From: an uncultured Bacteroidota bacterium
GTDB taxonomy: Bacteria > Bacteroidota > Bacteroidia > Bacteroidales > P3
Assembly (NCBI GenBank): GCA_902771735.1
Contig: CACXXO010000011.1
Span: forward strand, 1-64,000
Direction of reading: 5' to 3'
DNA: 64,000 bases
Shown: positions 8,099-18,657 of the stretch, piece by piece
Layout of the letters: each line of letters opens with the position of its first letter
How positions within the stretch are numbered: position 1 is the stretch's first letter
Notes under the pieces: model-generated
The model's database searches: none
What the model saw: the letters and a program-made list of their open reading frames with translations, nothing else
What the model was told of the DNA's origin: nothing
Position numbers and translations under genes: made by a program

Positions 8099-11000
8099 TT
8101 GAACAGGTTAAAAAATAAAATACTCTTGCTGTTGATTGGACTTGCATTGCCTTTTGTGGTGCGAGGACAAAACGATACTGTGGACTTTACACCCATGGGA
8201 AGCGGCTACACTCCCGGAGGAATAAGGGACACGGTGGTGTATGATGCTGAGCATGGCGACTATGTGAAGGTGAGGATGGCGGGAGATGTGGTGATAAGCC
8301 GGGAGTATATGTCGTTTGAGGATTATGAGGATTGGAAGATGGAAGAGTTGATGCGCCAGTATTGGGATGAAAAACGAGGAGGAACGGTGCTTGACAACAG
8401 CGACGGAGGATTGCTGAGCAAAATACCAGGTTTCAACCAAATCAGTCAGAAGCTCGAGGCCCTCATGGGCAAGCCGGAAATCAAGATCACACCAAGTGGA
8501 AGTGCCGAACTGACGTTCCAAATAGTGAACAACTACCGTGACGACCCACAGCGTGATGCCAGCGAAAGGAGCGTGACAACTTTTGACTTTGACGAGAATC
8601 TCCAGATCAACCTCAATGCCAAGATTGGCGACCTCATCAGTTTTGACATCAACCACAACACAAATGCCACTTTCGACTTTGAGAATCAGCTGAAGCTGAA
8701 ATATGAAGGCAAAGAGGATGATATCCTGCAACTTTTTGAAGCCGCCGATGTGTCGTTCCCGCTTACAACGACGTTGATAAAAGGTAGCCAGCAACTTTTT
8801 GGTTTCCATACCAAACTGAAGTTTGGCAAGTTGACCATCGATGCTGTCGTCAGTGAGAAAGAGACGAGTACAGAGAATATGCAGGTGAAGGGAGGTGCCA
8901 GCAGCCACGAGTTTGAGATCCGTGCCGACGAATATGAGGACAACCGACACTATTTCATAGCTCAATATTTCTATGACAACTACAACAAAGCCATGAGTAC
9001 ACTGCCCGTGGTGAATTCGAATGTAAAAATTCTTCGTATTGAGGTGTGGCGCACCAACGTTGGTGCTGCAGTGACACAGAATCGCAATATTTTGGCATTG
9101 ACCGACTTGGGTGAGGGACAGCCTTGGAATTCGCGGGTACATGGCATGGGACCGCAGTTGCCGAGAAATAGTGCCAATGACCTGCTGACATTGGTCAATC
9201 CGTCGAGTGTGCGTAGCGTGAATTCGGTGACGGGATATATGCAGGGATTGGGTATGACGGCTGGAGAAGACTATGAAAAGGTGGAAAGTGCGCGGCTCCT
9301 GCCGTCAAATGAATATACGTTTAACCGAGAACTGGGTTTCATCACACTGAACCAGCCCTTGAGCAACGACCAAGTGCTGGCTGTAGCCTTCCAGTATCAG
9401 GTGGTTGGAGATACCAACGTCTATCAAGTTGGCGAGTTGACCACTGACGGTGTGAATGACCCGAACACGCTCATTGTGAAGTTGCTGAAGAGTACTTCCG
9501 TGAACACACATGGGCCTTTGTGGAAGTTGATGATGAAGAATGTCTACTTTTTAAAAAGTAGTCAGTTGAGTCGCGAGAACTTCCGCTTGAATGTGCTCTA
9601 CGAGAGTGAGGAAGGCGGTGTTGGGGTTGGCTTTTTCACAGAAGGTCCTAAGCAGGGTATCCCCTTGATAGAACTTTTCGGCATGGACCGCATGGATGCC
9701 AGCCAAAGTTATTATTATGCTGATGGAGTATTCGATTGGTTCGATTCGGCGGCGTTCAAAGGAGGCCTGATTCAAGCATCGACAGGTCGGGTGTTTTTCC
9801 CCTATGTAGAACCTTTTGGCAAGGATTTAAGGGAGATATTGGGTGATGACGACTTTGCCAACCGCTATTGTTTTGACTCCTTGTACACCATGACGCAAAC
9901 GTTGGCCCGCCAATATGCCGAGAGGAACCGTTTTTATCTTGAGGGGTATTATACAAGCAGTGTGAGTGGAGAGATTAGTTTGGGTTACAGTGTGACACAA
10001 GGAAGTGTCACAGTGACAGCAGGAGGCATGCCACTGATAGAGAATGTGGACTATACAGTGGATTACACTATGGGAACGGTGCGTATCATCAACGAAAGTA
10101 TTCTTTCGTCGGGCACCCCCATCAGTGTCAGCTCTGAAAACAACTCGTTCAGCATGACGACAAAACGCATGCTGGGTTTGCATTTAAATTATGAGGTGCA
10201 ACCGGATTTCAATATCGGAGCCACGGTGATGAATTTGCATGAGAAACCGTTGACGCAGAAAAACAATTTCGGTGATGAACCAACAAGCAACAGTATCTGG
10301 GGATTGGATGTGAATTATCGTAGCGAGGTGCCGTTGATTACCAAGTTGGTGGATTTCCTTCCGGGCATTGAGACCAAGGCTCCAAGCAATCTAAGTATTT
10401 CGGCCGAGTTTGCCCATTTTATTCCGGGGATGAGCAGCACCGGGAGCGAGGAGGGGAGTGTGAGTTATGTTGATGACTTCGAAGGTGCAGAGAGTAATAT
10501 CAATCTTACTACGGTGACTTCATGGTTTTTGGCGAGTACACCTCAGGATTACCGCATGTCGATGGCTATGTTCCCCGAGACGGCGCCGGGAAGTGGATTG
10601 GACTATGGAAAGAACCGTGCCAAGTTGGCCTGGTATCGAATCAGCAATGATTTCTATCAGACGGGTACTCGCCCGAGCAATATTACTCTTGACGATTTGT
10701 CGAAGCCTTATGCGCGAAGGATTTATGAGCAAGAGGTGTTTCCGAACAAGGACCGAGTGGCAGGCCAACCGACCTATGTCTATGAGCTTAACATGGCTTT
10801 CTATCCGGAAGAAAAAGGTCCATATAACTACGATGTTAACCCGACGGCTTTCAGTGCGGGTATTACTGATAGCGGCACTTTGGTCAATCCGGCCAGCCGA
10901 TGGGGTGGCATCATGCGCAAGCTGGACTATACTGATTTCGAGACTCAGAACATTGAGACCATCGAATTTTGGCTGATGGATCCTTTTATCGAGAATCCCA

Positions 11001-14000
11001 ATCATAGCGGGGGCAAATTGTACATCAATCTGGGAGATATCAGCGAGGATATTCTTCGCGATGGACGTAAAAGCTTTGAGAATGGTCTGCCGACGAGTGC
11101 CACTGTGGTCAATGTAGATACTACAATCTGGGGTCGTGTGCCGACCACACAGCCCATTGTCAATGCCTTCGATAACGATGCACAAAGCCGTATGTATCAG
11201 GATGTGGGTTATGATGGAATTGGTTCCACCCATGGCTTGCAAGATGAACAGACTTTCTTCCAATGGTATCTTGATGCTATCGCCAATCGTTTCGGTACCG
11301 CGTCTGAGGCTTATCAAAAGGCTGCAGAAGATCCGTCGGGCGATGATTTTCGCTATTTCCGCAGTTCGTATTATGATGACAACGATGTGAAAATCAACGA
11401 CCGATATAAACTATATAATAACGCTGAAGGCAACTCTCCTGTGGATGAAGACAGCGACGAGGAATATATGACCAGTGCCAGTGCCTATCCCAATGTGGAA
11501 GATATCAACAAAGACAATACTCTGAGTGAGGCGGAGAACTACTATCAGTATGTGATAGACCTCAGCCCCGATCGGATGGTGATTGGAGAGAATCACATTG
11601 TCGATATTCAGGATGCCCGCAATGTTCAGCTGGCTAATGGCGAGACAACCAATTGCCGTTGGTACCAGTTCCGCATCCCCATCAGGGAGCCTGACTCCAA
11701 GGTGGGAAATATTAACGGTTTCCAGTCTATCCGTTTTATGAGAATGTTTCTCAACCAGTTTGAGGAACCTGTTATTCTCCGTTTTGCCACACTCGACCTG
11801 GTGTATTCTACATGGCGTAAATATAGCGAGGATCTGTTGCAACCAGGTGATTACTCCACGGGAACCAGTGAGGAAACCAGTTTCAATATCTCGACTGTTA
11901 ACATTGAAGAAAATGGTAGCCGTCAGCCGGTGCCTTATGTTTTGCCTCCGGGAATTGAGCGCGAGGAGTGGTATTCCAGTGGTAACAGCTACACTCAGCT
12001 TAACGAGCAGGCTTTGTCGCTCAACGTCGATGCATTGGCCAGTGGCGATGCGCGAGCCATCTATCGTTCTACGTCCTATGATCTACGTCAGTATGGACAC
12101 TTGAAAATGTTTGTTCACGCCGAGAAGAAGTATGCTGCCGACCAAATGAACGACGACGACTTGGTCCTCTTTGTTCGTTTGGGCACCGACTACACAAGCA
12201 ATTATTATGAGTATGAGCTGCCTTTGAAACTTACCCCATGGTATACCCCTGCTGACGATCCTTATGCCATCTGGCCGCGTGCAAATAATGTGGACATAGA
12301 CCTGCAGATGCTCACGGAAATCAAGACAAAACGTAATAAAAAGATACGTCATGGTGAATCGGGATATGCACCCACGTTGCTCTATTCTGAAATTGTCGAT
12401 GGCCGAAAATACACTGTTCTGGGTACACCTAATCTTGGCAAGGTCAAGGTAATTATGATAGGTGTACGTAATCCCAAGAAAGAGAGTTTGACGGACGGCA
12501 ACAACATGCTGCCAAAATCGGCCACGGTGTGGGTCAACGAGCTTCGTCTTACCGACTATATCAACAAAGGCGGTTGGGCGGCAATGGCATTGGCGCGTAC
12601 CAATTTGGCCGATGTCGGAAATCTCTCGCTCTATGGTTCATACACAACAGCTCACTTTGGAAATCTTGAGGATCCGCTTGTCAAAGAAGAATTGGTGAAT
12701 ACGTTCACATTCCAAACCACCTTTGACATGGAACTGAGTAAGTTCTTGCCAGAAGAATGGGGTTTGCACATTCCTCTTTATGTGGATTACAGTCGTGAGA
12801 TTGGGAGTCCCGAATACAACCCATACAACCCGGACGTGCTTCTCAGCGATGATTTGGACACTTATGCCACTTCGGCGGAGAAGGACAGTGTGAAGCAGAT
12901 GACACAGCGGCGGAAAAGTACAACCAATATTACTCTGGCCAATGTCCGTAAGGATAGGGTGGGGAAGGACAATTTGAAACAGCATGTCTATGATATCGAG
13001 AACTTCTCTTTCTCGTATGCCTATAGCGGCGAACGGTCGAGCGACGAGGATATTGAATATTACAATAAGGACCAACATCGTGGAGGTTTCACATATAACT
13101 ACAGTTTGCAACCGGAGCCGGTCAAACCATTTGACAAGGTGAAACTTTTCAAGGGTAAGGCTTGGAAGATTCTCAAAGAGTTTAATTTTTATTATTTGCC
13201 TAAGAATCTGAGTTTCTCCACAGAAATATACCGTGATTATGAGGAGACAATGATGCGCAATAAGAGCGCTGCATTGGTAATCATTAAGCCAACCTATTTC
13301 AAACAGTTTACATGGCAGCGAAACTATGGGTTGCAATATGACTTGATGCGGTCGCTGCGAATCCAATATTCGGCCAACGCCAATGCCCGTATCGATGAAC
13401 CGGTAGGCCGTATGGAATCGTCGGCGAGTGACTCTATATGGCAATCGATTGCCCATGGTGGCACAATGCAGAACTTCCAACAGACAATCAATGCCACCTA
13501 CGACGTGCCCATCAACAAATTGCCTTATCTCGATTTCTTGCGCACTCCTATCACCTATCGTACCAGTTACATCTACCAAGGTACAACTCAGGCGTTGCAG
13601 TCGATGGGCGCGACATTGCAAGGTTCTTCGACGCTCCAACTTTCGATGAATGCAAATTTGCAGAACTTCTACAACAAGTTCAAGCTTTTGAAAGATGCAA
13701 ATGCTCCGAAATCCAATAATAAGAAACTGCCAGTCAAGGCGAGTAAGAACCAGAAAAAGATATCAGCACAGGATTCTGTGGTGATGGCCGACAGTCTGCG
13801 ACATGTAAAGATCCAGGAGATGCTGAAAAATATCGGATATTTCGGATTGAGATTGGTCACATGTGTAAAGGATTTGACCATTCAATACAACATTACCAAT
13901 GGGTCGCGTCTTCCTGGATACATGGGCGAACCCAAGTATATCGGTCTTGATCCGCAAACTCATTGGAGTCCGGGTTTGGGATATGTCTTGGGATATGATA

Positions 14001-15214
14001 TGGATATTGCAGACGATTTGTTGCGCAATGACCTGCTTTCGCGCGACACGCTCTTCAATTCTCCCCATGAGATGAGTACCCAGAAAACACTTTCGCTACA
14101 GGCCAATGTGGAGCCTTTGCGCGATTTCAAGATTGCGATTACCGCCACGCAAAACTACAATGATCGTGAGGAGTATTACTACAAATATCTTTCCGACCGT
14201 GGATATGTCGATGGCCCATTGTCTTACCGCATGTCGGGTTCCTATACTACCACCACGTGGAGTTTCCTTACTGCTTTTAGCAATGCCGACGACCTTTTCG
14301 CCCAATTCCTCGAGAACCGTTCCATTGTCGCTGAACGTTTGGCTTCAGCCAACCCCGATCCTTATAGCAATCAGATGATTCTCGATACGATGAATGGCCA
14401 GTACTATCCTGCAGGCTACAGCGCCAACTCGCAGACAGTGCTCCTCACCGCATTCTTGTCCACCTATTTGGGCAAAGACGCTTCGAGCATGGGCTTCGCT
14501 CCGTTCCAGCGCTTCCCGCTGCCCAATTGGAATATCAACTACAATGGTCTGAACAAGATCCAGTTCCTCAAGAAATGGTTTACTAATATTACCATCTCCC
14601 ATCGCTATTCATCGACCTACAGCGTGGGTAACTTCTACACTGACGCCACGCTTTCGGGTATAGACAACTATGACTATGGTAGCGAGACCGTCCTCAACAG
14701 CACCGGCGACTATGTGCCGCCGATATCAATGGAGGGTGTCCAGATTACCGAACAGTTCAACCCCCTGGTCCGTGTTTCGGTCAACATGGTCAATAGTTTC
14801 CAGTTCAATTTCTCGCTGCAGCGCAATCGAACGTTGATGCTTTCCTTCTCCAACAATCAGCTTACAGAAACCACTCGCAAAGGATTCACGGTGGGAGCGG
14901 GCTACCGCTTCAAGGATATCTCCTTTAACGTCCGCTTTGCCGACAAAACCCACAAACTCAAGAGCGACATCTTGGTACAACTCAACCTCACCTACAATGC
15001 CAACATGACGAATATCCGTAAAATCAACCAGAATATCAGTCAAATCTCATCCGGAAGTTCTGTCTGGATGGCAGAACTTAGTGGCGAATATGCACTCACT
15101 ACCACGCTCACCCTTAAGGCTTTCTTCCAAACAAATATCAATACACCATACATTTCCAATGCCTATCCCAATTCGACAACCAAAGGCGGTTTAACTATCA
15201 GATTCTCGTTCTAA
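8099..15214 (+). CDS. sprA: T9SS outer-membrane translocon SprA/Sov
   Basis: 2371 residues, close to known SprA/Sov proteins (about 2400-2500). SprA forms the very large outer-membrane beta-barrel through which T9SS clients leave the cell. The start is a TTG: an in-frame TGA lies 15 bases upstream (8084-8086) and the next in-frame ATG falls after the signal peptide, so only TTG yields the signal MNRLKNKILLLLIGLALPFV. Recognisable SprA segments include FDFDENLQINLNAKIGDLIS, VKGSQ-type barrel strands (LIKGSQQLFGFHTKLKFGKL), YVDDFEGAES, the ARTNLADVGNLSLYGSYT region and the C-terminal TKGGLTIRFSF ending in an aromatic residue. It is 59 bases behind the C25 gene and 3 bases before the TPR gene, so probably co-transcribed with both. 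Confidence 0.96.
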   Translation: MNRLKNKILLLLIGLALPFVVRGQNDTVDFTPMGSGYTPGGIRDTVVYDAEHGDYVKVRMAGDVVISREYMSFEDYEDWKMEELMRQYWDEKRGGTVLDNSDGGLLSKIPGFNQISQKLEALMGKPEIKITPSGSAELTFQIVNNYRDDPQRDASERSVTTFDFDENLQINLNAKIGDLISFDINHNTNATFDFENQLKLKYEGKEDDILQLFEAADVSFPLTTTLIKGSQQLFGFHTKLKFGKLTIDAVVSEKETSTENMQVKGGASSHEFEIRADEYEDNRHYFIAQYFYDNYNKAMSTLPVVNSNVKILRIEVWRTNVGAAVTQNRNILALTDLGEGQPWNSRVHGMGPQLPRNSANDLLTLVNPSSVRSVNSVTGYMQGLGMTAGEDYEKVESARLLPSNEYTFNRELGFITLNQPLSNDQVLAVAFQYQVVGDTNVYQVGELTTDGVNDPNTLIVKLLKSTSVNTHGPLWKLMMKNVYFLKSSQLSRENFRLNVLYESEEGGVGVGFFTEGPKQGIPLIELFGMDRMDASQSYYYADGVFDWFDSAAFKGGLIQASTGRVFFPYVEPFGKDLREILGDDDFANRYCFDSLYTMTQTLARQYAERNRFYLEGYYTSSVSGEISLGYSVTQGSVTVTAGGMPLIENVDYTVDYTMGTVRIINESILSSGTPISVSSENNSFSMTTKRMLGLHLNYEVQPDFNIGATVMNLHEKPLTQKNNFGDEPTSNSIWGLDVNYRSEVPLITKLVDFLPGIETKAPSNLSISAEFAHFIPGMSSTGSEEGSVSYVDDFEGAESNINLTTVTSWFLASTPQDYRMSMAMFPETAPGSGLDYGKNRAKLAWYRISNDFYQTGTRPSNITLDDLSKPYARRIYEQEVFPNKDRVAGQPTYVYELNMAFYPEEKGPYNYDVNPTAFSAGITDSGTLVNPASRWGGIMRKLDYTDFETQNIETIEFWLMDPFIENPNHSGGKLYINLGDISEDILRDGRKSFENGLPTSATVVNVDTTIWGRVPTTQPIVNAFDNDAQSRMYQDVGYDGIGSTHGLQDEQTFFQWYLDAIANRFGTASEAYQKAAEDPSGDDFRYFRSSYYDDNDVKINDRYKLYNNAEGNSPVDEDSDEEYMTSASAYPNVEDINKDNTLSEAENYYQYVIDLSPDRMVIGENHIVDIQDARNVQLANGETTNCRWYQFRIPIREPDSKVGNINGFQSIRFMRMFLNQFEEPVILRFATLDLVYSTWRKYSEDLLQPGDYSTGTSEETSFNISTVNIEENGSRQPVPYVLPPGIEREEWYSSGNSYTQLNEQALSLNVDALASGDARAIYRSTSYDLRQYGHLKMFVHAEKKYAADQMNDDDLVLFVRLGTDYTSNYYEYELPLKLTPWYTPADDPYAIWPRANNVDIDLQMLTEIKTKRNKKIRHGESGYAPTLLYSEIVDGRKYTVLGTPNLGKVKVIMIGVRNPKKESLTDGNNMLPKSATVWVNELRLTDYINKGGWAAMALARTNLADVGNLSLYGSYTTAHFGNLEDPLVKEELVNTFTFQTTFDMELSKFLPEEWGLHIPLYVDYSREIGSPEYNPYNPDVLLSDDLDTYATSAEKDSVKQMTQRRKSTTNITLANVRKDRVGKDNLKQHVYDIENFSFSYAYSGERSSDEDIEYYNKDQHRGGFTYNYSLQPEPVKPFDKVKLFKGKAWKILKEFNFYYLPKNLSFSTEIYRDYEETMMRNKSAALVIIKPTYFKQFTWQRNYGLQYDLMRSLRIQYSANANARIDEPVGRMESSASDSIWQSIAHGGTMQNFQQTINATYDVPINKLPYLDFLRTPITYRTSYIYQGTTQALQSMGATLQGSSTLQLSMNANLQNFYNKFKLLKDANAPKSNNKKLPVKASKNQKKISAQDSVVMADSLRHVKIQEMLKNIGYFGLRLVTCVKDLTIQYNITNGSRLPGYMGEPKYIGLDPQTHWSPGLGYVLGYDMDIADDLLRNDLLSRDTLFNSPHEMSTQKTLSLQANVEPLRDFKIAITATQNYNDREEYYYKYLSDRGYVDGPLSYRMSGSYTTTTWSFLTAFSNADDLFAQFLENRSIVAERLASANPDPYSNQMILDTMNGQYYPAGYSANSQTVLLTAFLSTYLGKDASSMGFAPFQRFPLPNWNINYNGLNKIQFLKKWFTNITISHRYSSTYSVGNFYTDATLSGIDNYDYGSETVLNSTGDYVPPISMEGVQITEQFNPLVRVSVNMVNSFQFNFSLQRNRTLMLSFSNNQLTETTRKGFTVGAGYRFKDISFNVRFADKTHKLKSDILVQLNLTYNANMTNIRKINQNISQISSGSSVWMAELSGEYALTTTLTLKAFFQTNINTPYISNAYPNSTTKGGLTIRFSF

Positions 15215-15217
15215 AAG

Positions 15218-16684
15218 ATGAAAAAAGACAGGTTCAATAATTTCGATGAAGAAGTGCGCGAATTGGTGCTAACCTTTGAGAATACAATTCTTAAGGGCAA
15301 GAGCCAATTCTTTGATGTCGACGAGATGGAAATTATCATCGACTACTATTTTGAGGTTAACGACAAACATCCTCTCGAACGTGCTGTACAATATGCGGAG
15401 GAACTCTATCCCAATAGTACTACTATCCGGCTGCGGCGTGCCCACCTCATGATGTCTCACGAACAATATTCCCAGGCGCTAAAGGTTCTCAACAAAATGC
15501 GTGAAGCCGAGCCCGACAACACCGATGTCGCATATTCCCTCGGTGTCGCCAATGGCGCCATGGGCGATTCCCAGAAAGCCATTGCTTATTTCAAAGAGGC
15601 TGCTTCCGATGGCTGGATGCTTGGCCGTGTCTACTCCAATATGGCAGAGGAATATTATAAACTCAAAGACTACGATGCTGCTCTCAACTGTTACCGCCGT
15701 GCTATGGAGAGCGATTCCTGCGACGATGTGACAATCTACAACTATTACGATGTATGCTACGAGTCTGGCCGCATTGAGCAGGCTGTCGACTACCTTGACA
15801 ACTATGTGAAAAAGAATCCGTACAGTCGTGAAGGGTGGTACTGCCTGGGCTGTGGCTATCGTGACCTCACTCTTTATGAAAAGGCTGTCGATGCCTTCGA
15901 ATATGCCATAGCCATTGATAAGACTTATGTCGATGCATATATGGCTCTTTCTCAAACACAAGACTACATGGGCAATACAGCCGAGGCGGTGACCACTATG
16001 TTGCGTGTTCTCGACTTCTGTGACGATCGAGCCAAGGTCTATCGTACCATCGGCTCCCTCTATGCCCGTGAGGCCAACTACGACACTGCTTTGTCCTACT
16101 TCAAGAAAGCCGTCGAGGAGAACCCCGCCGATGCCGATGCCTGCGCATCATTGGCACTCTGTTACCTCGAACTTGGCGATACCTCCACGGCAGTTGCCAA
16201 AGTCAACAGGGCTCTTATGCTCGACGAAGCCACTCCTTTGGACCCCAATGACGGACGTGGCCCCCACGATGCTCCCGGCAATCCCGATGTGCTTTGCGCA
16301 GCCGCCATGATCTACGACGCCATTGGTGAGTACTATAAAGCGTCCGAGTACTTCGAACAAATGATTGGAACAGGCCTTTATGCCGAGCATCAATGCCAAC
16401 TCTATACCCAATTCCTTTTCAATCATAAGGTCTACGACATTGTCATCCAGTTCGGCGAGGAGTCGCTCGAAGTCTATCCCCATAGTTCTTTCTATAGTAC
16501 CTATCTTGCAGCCTCCTATTTCTATACCAACCGTTACAATAAAGCCCGCAAGATGTTGCCCGATGTATCGCCTGCCATGCTGGCCGAGCTATGCCCCGAG
16601 CTCATTGAGCATCCGTTGCTGGGTCCCCTCGTCCCTGCCGACCCCTTTGCCAATTCACCCGAAAACAACAATCATCATGAATAG
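15218..16684 (+). CDS. Tetratricopeptide repeat protein
   Basis: 488 residues without signal peptide, so probably cytoplasmic. The chain is almost entirely TPR helices; clear units include AYSLGVANGAMGDSQKAIAY, GRVYSNMAEEYYKLKDYDAA, WYCLGCGYRDLTLYEKAVDA and ADACASLALCYLELGDTSTA. TPR arrays act as protein-binding scaffolds; the partner is not evident. The gene begins three bases after the sprA stop and its end overlaps the DedA-type gene by 8 bases, which suggests translational coupling. A link to T9SS assembly is possible from position alone and is not shown by the sequence. Confidence 0.9.
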   Translation: MKKDRFNNFDEEVRELVLTFENTILKGKSQFFDVDEMEIIIDYYFEVNDKHPLERAVQYAEELYPNSTTIRLRRAHLMMSHEQYSQALKVLNKMREAEPDNTDVAYSLGVANGAMGDSQKAIAYFKEAASDGWMLGRVYSNMAEEYYKLKDYDAALNCYRRAMESDSCDDVTIYNYYDVCYESGRIEQAVDYLDNYVKKNPYSREGWYCLGCGYRDLTLYEKAVDAFEYAIAIDKTYVDAYMALSQTQDYMGNTAEAVTTMLRVLDFCDDRAKVYRTIGSLYAREANYDTALSYFKKAVEENPADADACASLALCYLELGDTSTAVAKVNRALMLDEATPLDPNDGRGPHDAPGNPDVLCAAAMIYDAIGEYYKASEYFEQMIGTGLYAEHQCQLYTQFLFNHKVYDIVIQFGEESLEVYPHSSFYSTYLAASYFYTNRYNKARKMLPDVSPAMLAELCPELIEHPLLGPLVPADPFANSPENNNHHE

Positions 16685-17456
16685 TAAACGATTCCTTTTG
16701 ATAGTGGCCCTGCTGTCACTTTTTTCCAGTCAACCTCTTTGGGCACAGCCTACGGATGACGCTACCTCCGAGTCGGTAGGGGTGGCAGAAGCCGTGCGTG
16801 GCGATACCGCATCGTCGGGTTTCGTGGCCTCTGCCTTGCGATGGTACGATGCCCACATGAATTATTGGGCTGTCGGCGGATTGATGGCCGTCGAGAGTTC
16901 CTTTGTGCCTTTTCCGTCGGAGGTGGTGATCCCTCCTGCGGTCTATGTGGCTGCCAACCCCGAAGGCAAGAGCGGCATGAAGATTTGGCTGGTGGTGCTC
17001 TTCGGCACCTTGGGCGCCCTCGTCGGTGCTCTGATCAACTATTTCCTTTCGCGGTGGCTGGGGCGTCCCATCATTTATGCCTTTGTCGATAGCAAATGGG
17101 GCCACATGCTCAGCCTTTCGGGCGAAAAGATGGAACGTGCCGAGAAGTATTTCAACGACCATGGGGTTGTCTCCACTCTCGTTGGCCGCCTCATTCCTGT
17201 CATCCGGCAGCTCATCTCCATCCCTGCCGGTCTCAGCAAGATGAACATCATCCCGTTTGTTGTCTACACCACCTTGGGCGCTTTGGTGTGGAACTGCGTG
17301 CTGGCGCTTCTTGGATGGCTGGCCTACCAGGCTGCCGACCCCAGCGTCATCGAGCGCTATAGCAGTCTCCTCAGCTACGCCATCATCGTCATCTTCGTTC
17401 TTGTCGTTGTCTTCTTTGTTGTTCGCTATTTCATCAAGAAAAACCGTAAGAAATGA
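16677..17456 (+). CDS. DedA/SNARE-associated family membrane protein
   Basis: 259 residues from the ATG at 16677, overlapping the end of the TPR gene by 8 bases. An N-terminal hydrophobic segment (MNSKRFLLIVALLSLFSSQP) resembles a signal peptide ending at LWAQ. The DedA core follows: MAVESSFVPFPSEVVIPPAV, LVVLFGTLGALVGALINYFL, the conserved GR.IPVIRQLISIPAGL segment and two C-terminal membrane helices. DedA proteins are inner-membrane proteins; several have been shown to move polyprenyl-phosphate or phospholipid head groups across the bilayer. The ESSFxPFPSE motif and the arginines of the GRxIPxxRQ loop are intact. It overlaps sufS by 4 bases (ATGA). Confidence 0.9.
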   Translation: MNSKRFLLIVALLSLFSSQPLWAQPTDDATSESVGVAEAVRGDTASSGFVASALRWYDAHMNYWAVGGLMAVESSFVPFPSEVVIPPAVYVAANPEGKSGMKIWLVVLFGTLGALVGALINYFLSRWLGRPIIYAFVDSKWGHMLSLSGEKMERAEKYFNDHGVVSTLVGRLIPVIRQLISIPAGLSKMNIIPFVVYTTLGALVWNCVLALLGWLAYQAADPSVIERYSSLLSYAIIVIFVLVVVFFVVRYFIKKNRKK

Positions 17457-18655
17457 TTTCTTCCGACCTACGCTCCCAGTTCCCCATCCTCGACACCCAG
17501 GTGCACGGACGCCAGTTGGTGTACCTCGACAATGCTGCCACCACGCAGAAACCATTGCGTGTCATCAATGCACTTGATAGCTACTATCGTACGCTCAACA
17601 GCAATATCCATCGCGGTGCCCACTATCTTGCCACCGAGGCCACCGAACGTTACGAGGTTGTGCGTCGCCAAGTACAGGCTTTCATCCATGCTCGCCATCA
17701 CCACGAAATTGTTTTCACGCGTGGCACCACTGAGAGCATCAATCTTGTGGCCTCATCCTTTTCGCGTCGTTTCTTCACCGGCAGTGACGAAGTTATTGTC
17801 TCTGGCATGGAGCATCATTCCAATATTGTTCCTTGGCAGCTCGCTGGCGCGTCGTTGCGGCCGATTCCTTTCAGCGACGAAGGCATCCTCGACCTCGATG
17901 CATACGAGAAACTGTTCTCGCCCAGGACACGTATCGTGGCCGTAAACCACGTCTCCAACACTCTCGGCACTGTCAATCCTGTGGCCGACATCATTCGTAT
18001 TGCCCACAACCACGGTGTCCCCGTGCTTGTCGACGGCGCTCAGGCCATCTCTCATCTCGCAGTCGATGTGCAAGCCCTTGACTGCGACTTCTATTGCTTC
18101 TCCGGACATAAGATGTATGGCCCCATGGGTGTCGGCGTCGTCTATGGCCGCGAGGAGATCCTCAACGAGTTGCCGCCCTATCAGGGTGGGGGAGAGATGA
18201 TAGAAAACGTCACCTTTGAACAAACCACCTACAACCAGCTTCCTTTCAAGTTCGAGGCGGGCACCCCTTCGGTGGGCGACGTCATCGCTCTTGGCGAAGC
18301 CATCTCGTTTATGAACGAGGTGGGCATCGAGAACATCGCCGCCCAGGAGGATCGCCTCTTGCGCTATGCCACCGAGCGTATCCTTCAGATCCCCGGTGTC
18401 CGCATCTTTGGCACCGCACCCCGCAAGACCTCCGTCCTCTCCTTCCTTGTCGGCGATGCGCATCCCTATGATGTCGGCACGCTCCTCGACCAGCTCGGCA
18501 TCGCCGTCCGCACTGGCCACCATTGCACTCAGCCCATCATGGACCGCTATGGTATTCCCGGCACCGTCCGCGCCTCTTTCGCCGTATACAACACCCCCGA
18601 GGAGGTCGATGCCCTGATGAATGCTCTTGAACGTATTTTACCCATGCTGCAATAG
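17453..18655 (+). CDS. sufS: SufS-type cysteine desulfurase
   Basis: 400 residues, normal for group II desulfurases. The PLP enzyme takes sulfur from cysteine (or selenium from selenocysteine) as a persulfide and passes it to the SUF scaffold for Fe-S cluster assembly. Visible motifs: substrate-side YLDNAATTQKP, the MEHHSNIVPW loop, VLVDGAQAISH (PLP-binding Asp), FSGHKMYGPMG with the Schiff-base lysine, and the persulfide cysteine in VRTGHHCTQPIMDRYG. It starts inside the DedA stop codon (ATGA overlap) and is followed after 2 bases by recN. No sufBCD or sufE genes are in the window, so the partner genes must be elsewhere. Confidence 0.95.
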   Translation: MISSDLRSQFPILDTQVHGRQLVYLDNAATTQKPLRVINALDSYYRTLNSNIHRGAHYLATEATERYEVVRRQVQAFIHARHHHEIVFTRGTTESINLVASSFSRRFFTGSDEVIVSGMEHHSNIVPWQLAGASLRPIPFSDEGILDLDAYEKLFSPRTRIVAVNHVSNTLGTVNPVADIIRIAHNHGVPVLVDGAQAISHLAVDVQALDCDFYCFSGHKMYGPMGVGVVYGREEILNELPPYQGGGEMIENVTFEQTTYNQLPFKFEAGTPSVGDVIALGEAISFMNEVGIENIAAQEDRLLRYATERILQIPGVRIFGTAPRKTSVLSFLVGDAHPYDVGTLLDQLGIAVRTGHHCTQPIMDRYGIPGTVRASFAVYNTPEEVDALMNALERILPMLQ

Positions 18656-18657
18656 TT

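Noticed and set aside
16365-16676. Upstream extension of the DedA-type gene
   Set aside because: It would lie inside the TPR gene in another frame and is Ser/Pro-rich; the ATG at 16677 gives a hydrophobic start and an 8-base overlap typical of operons.
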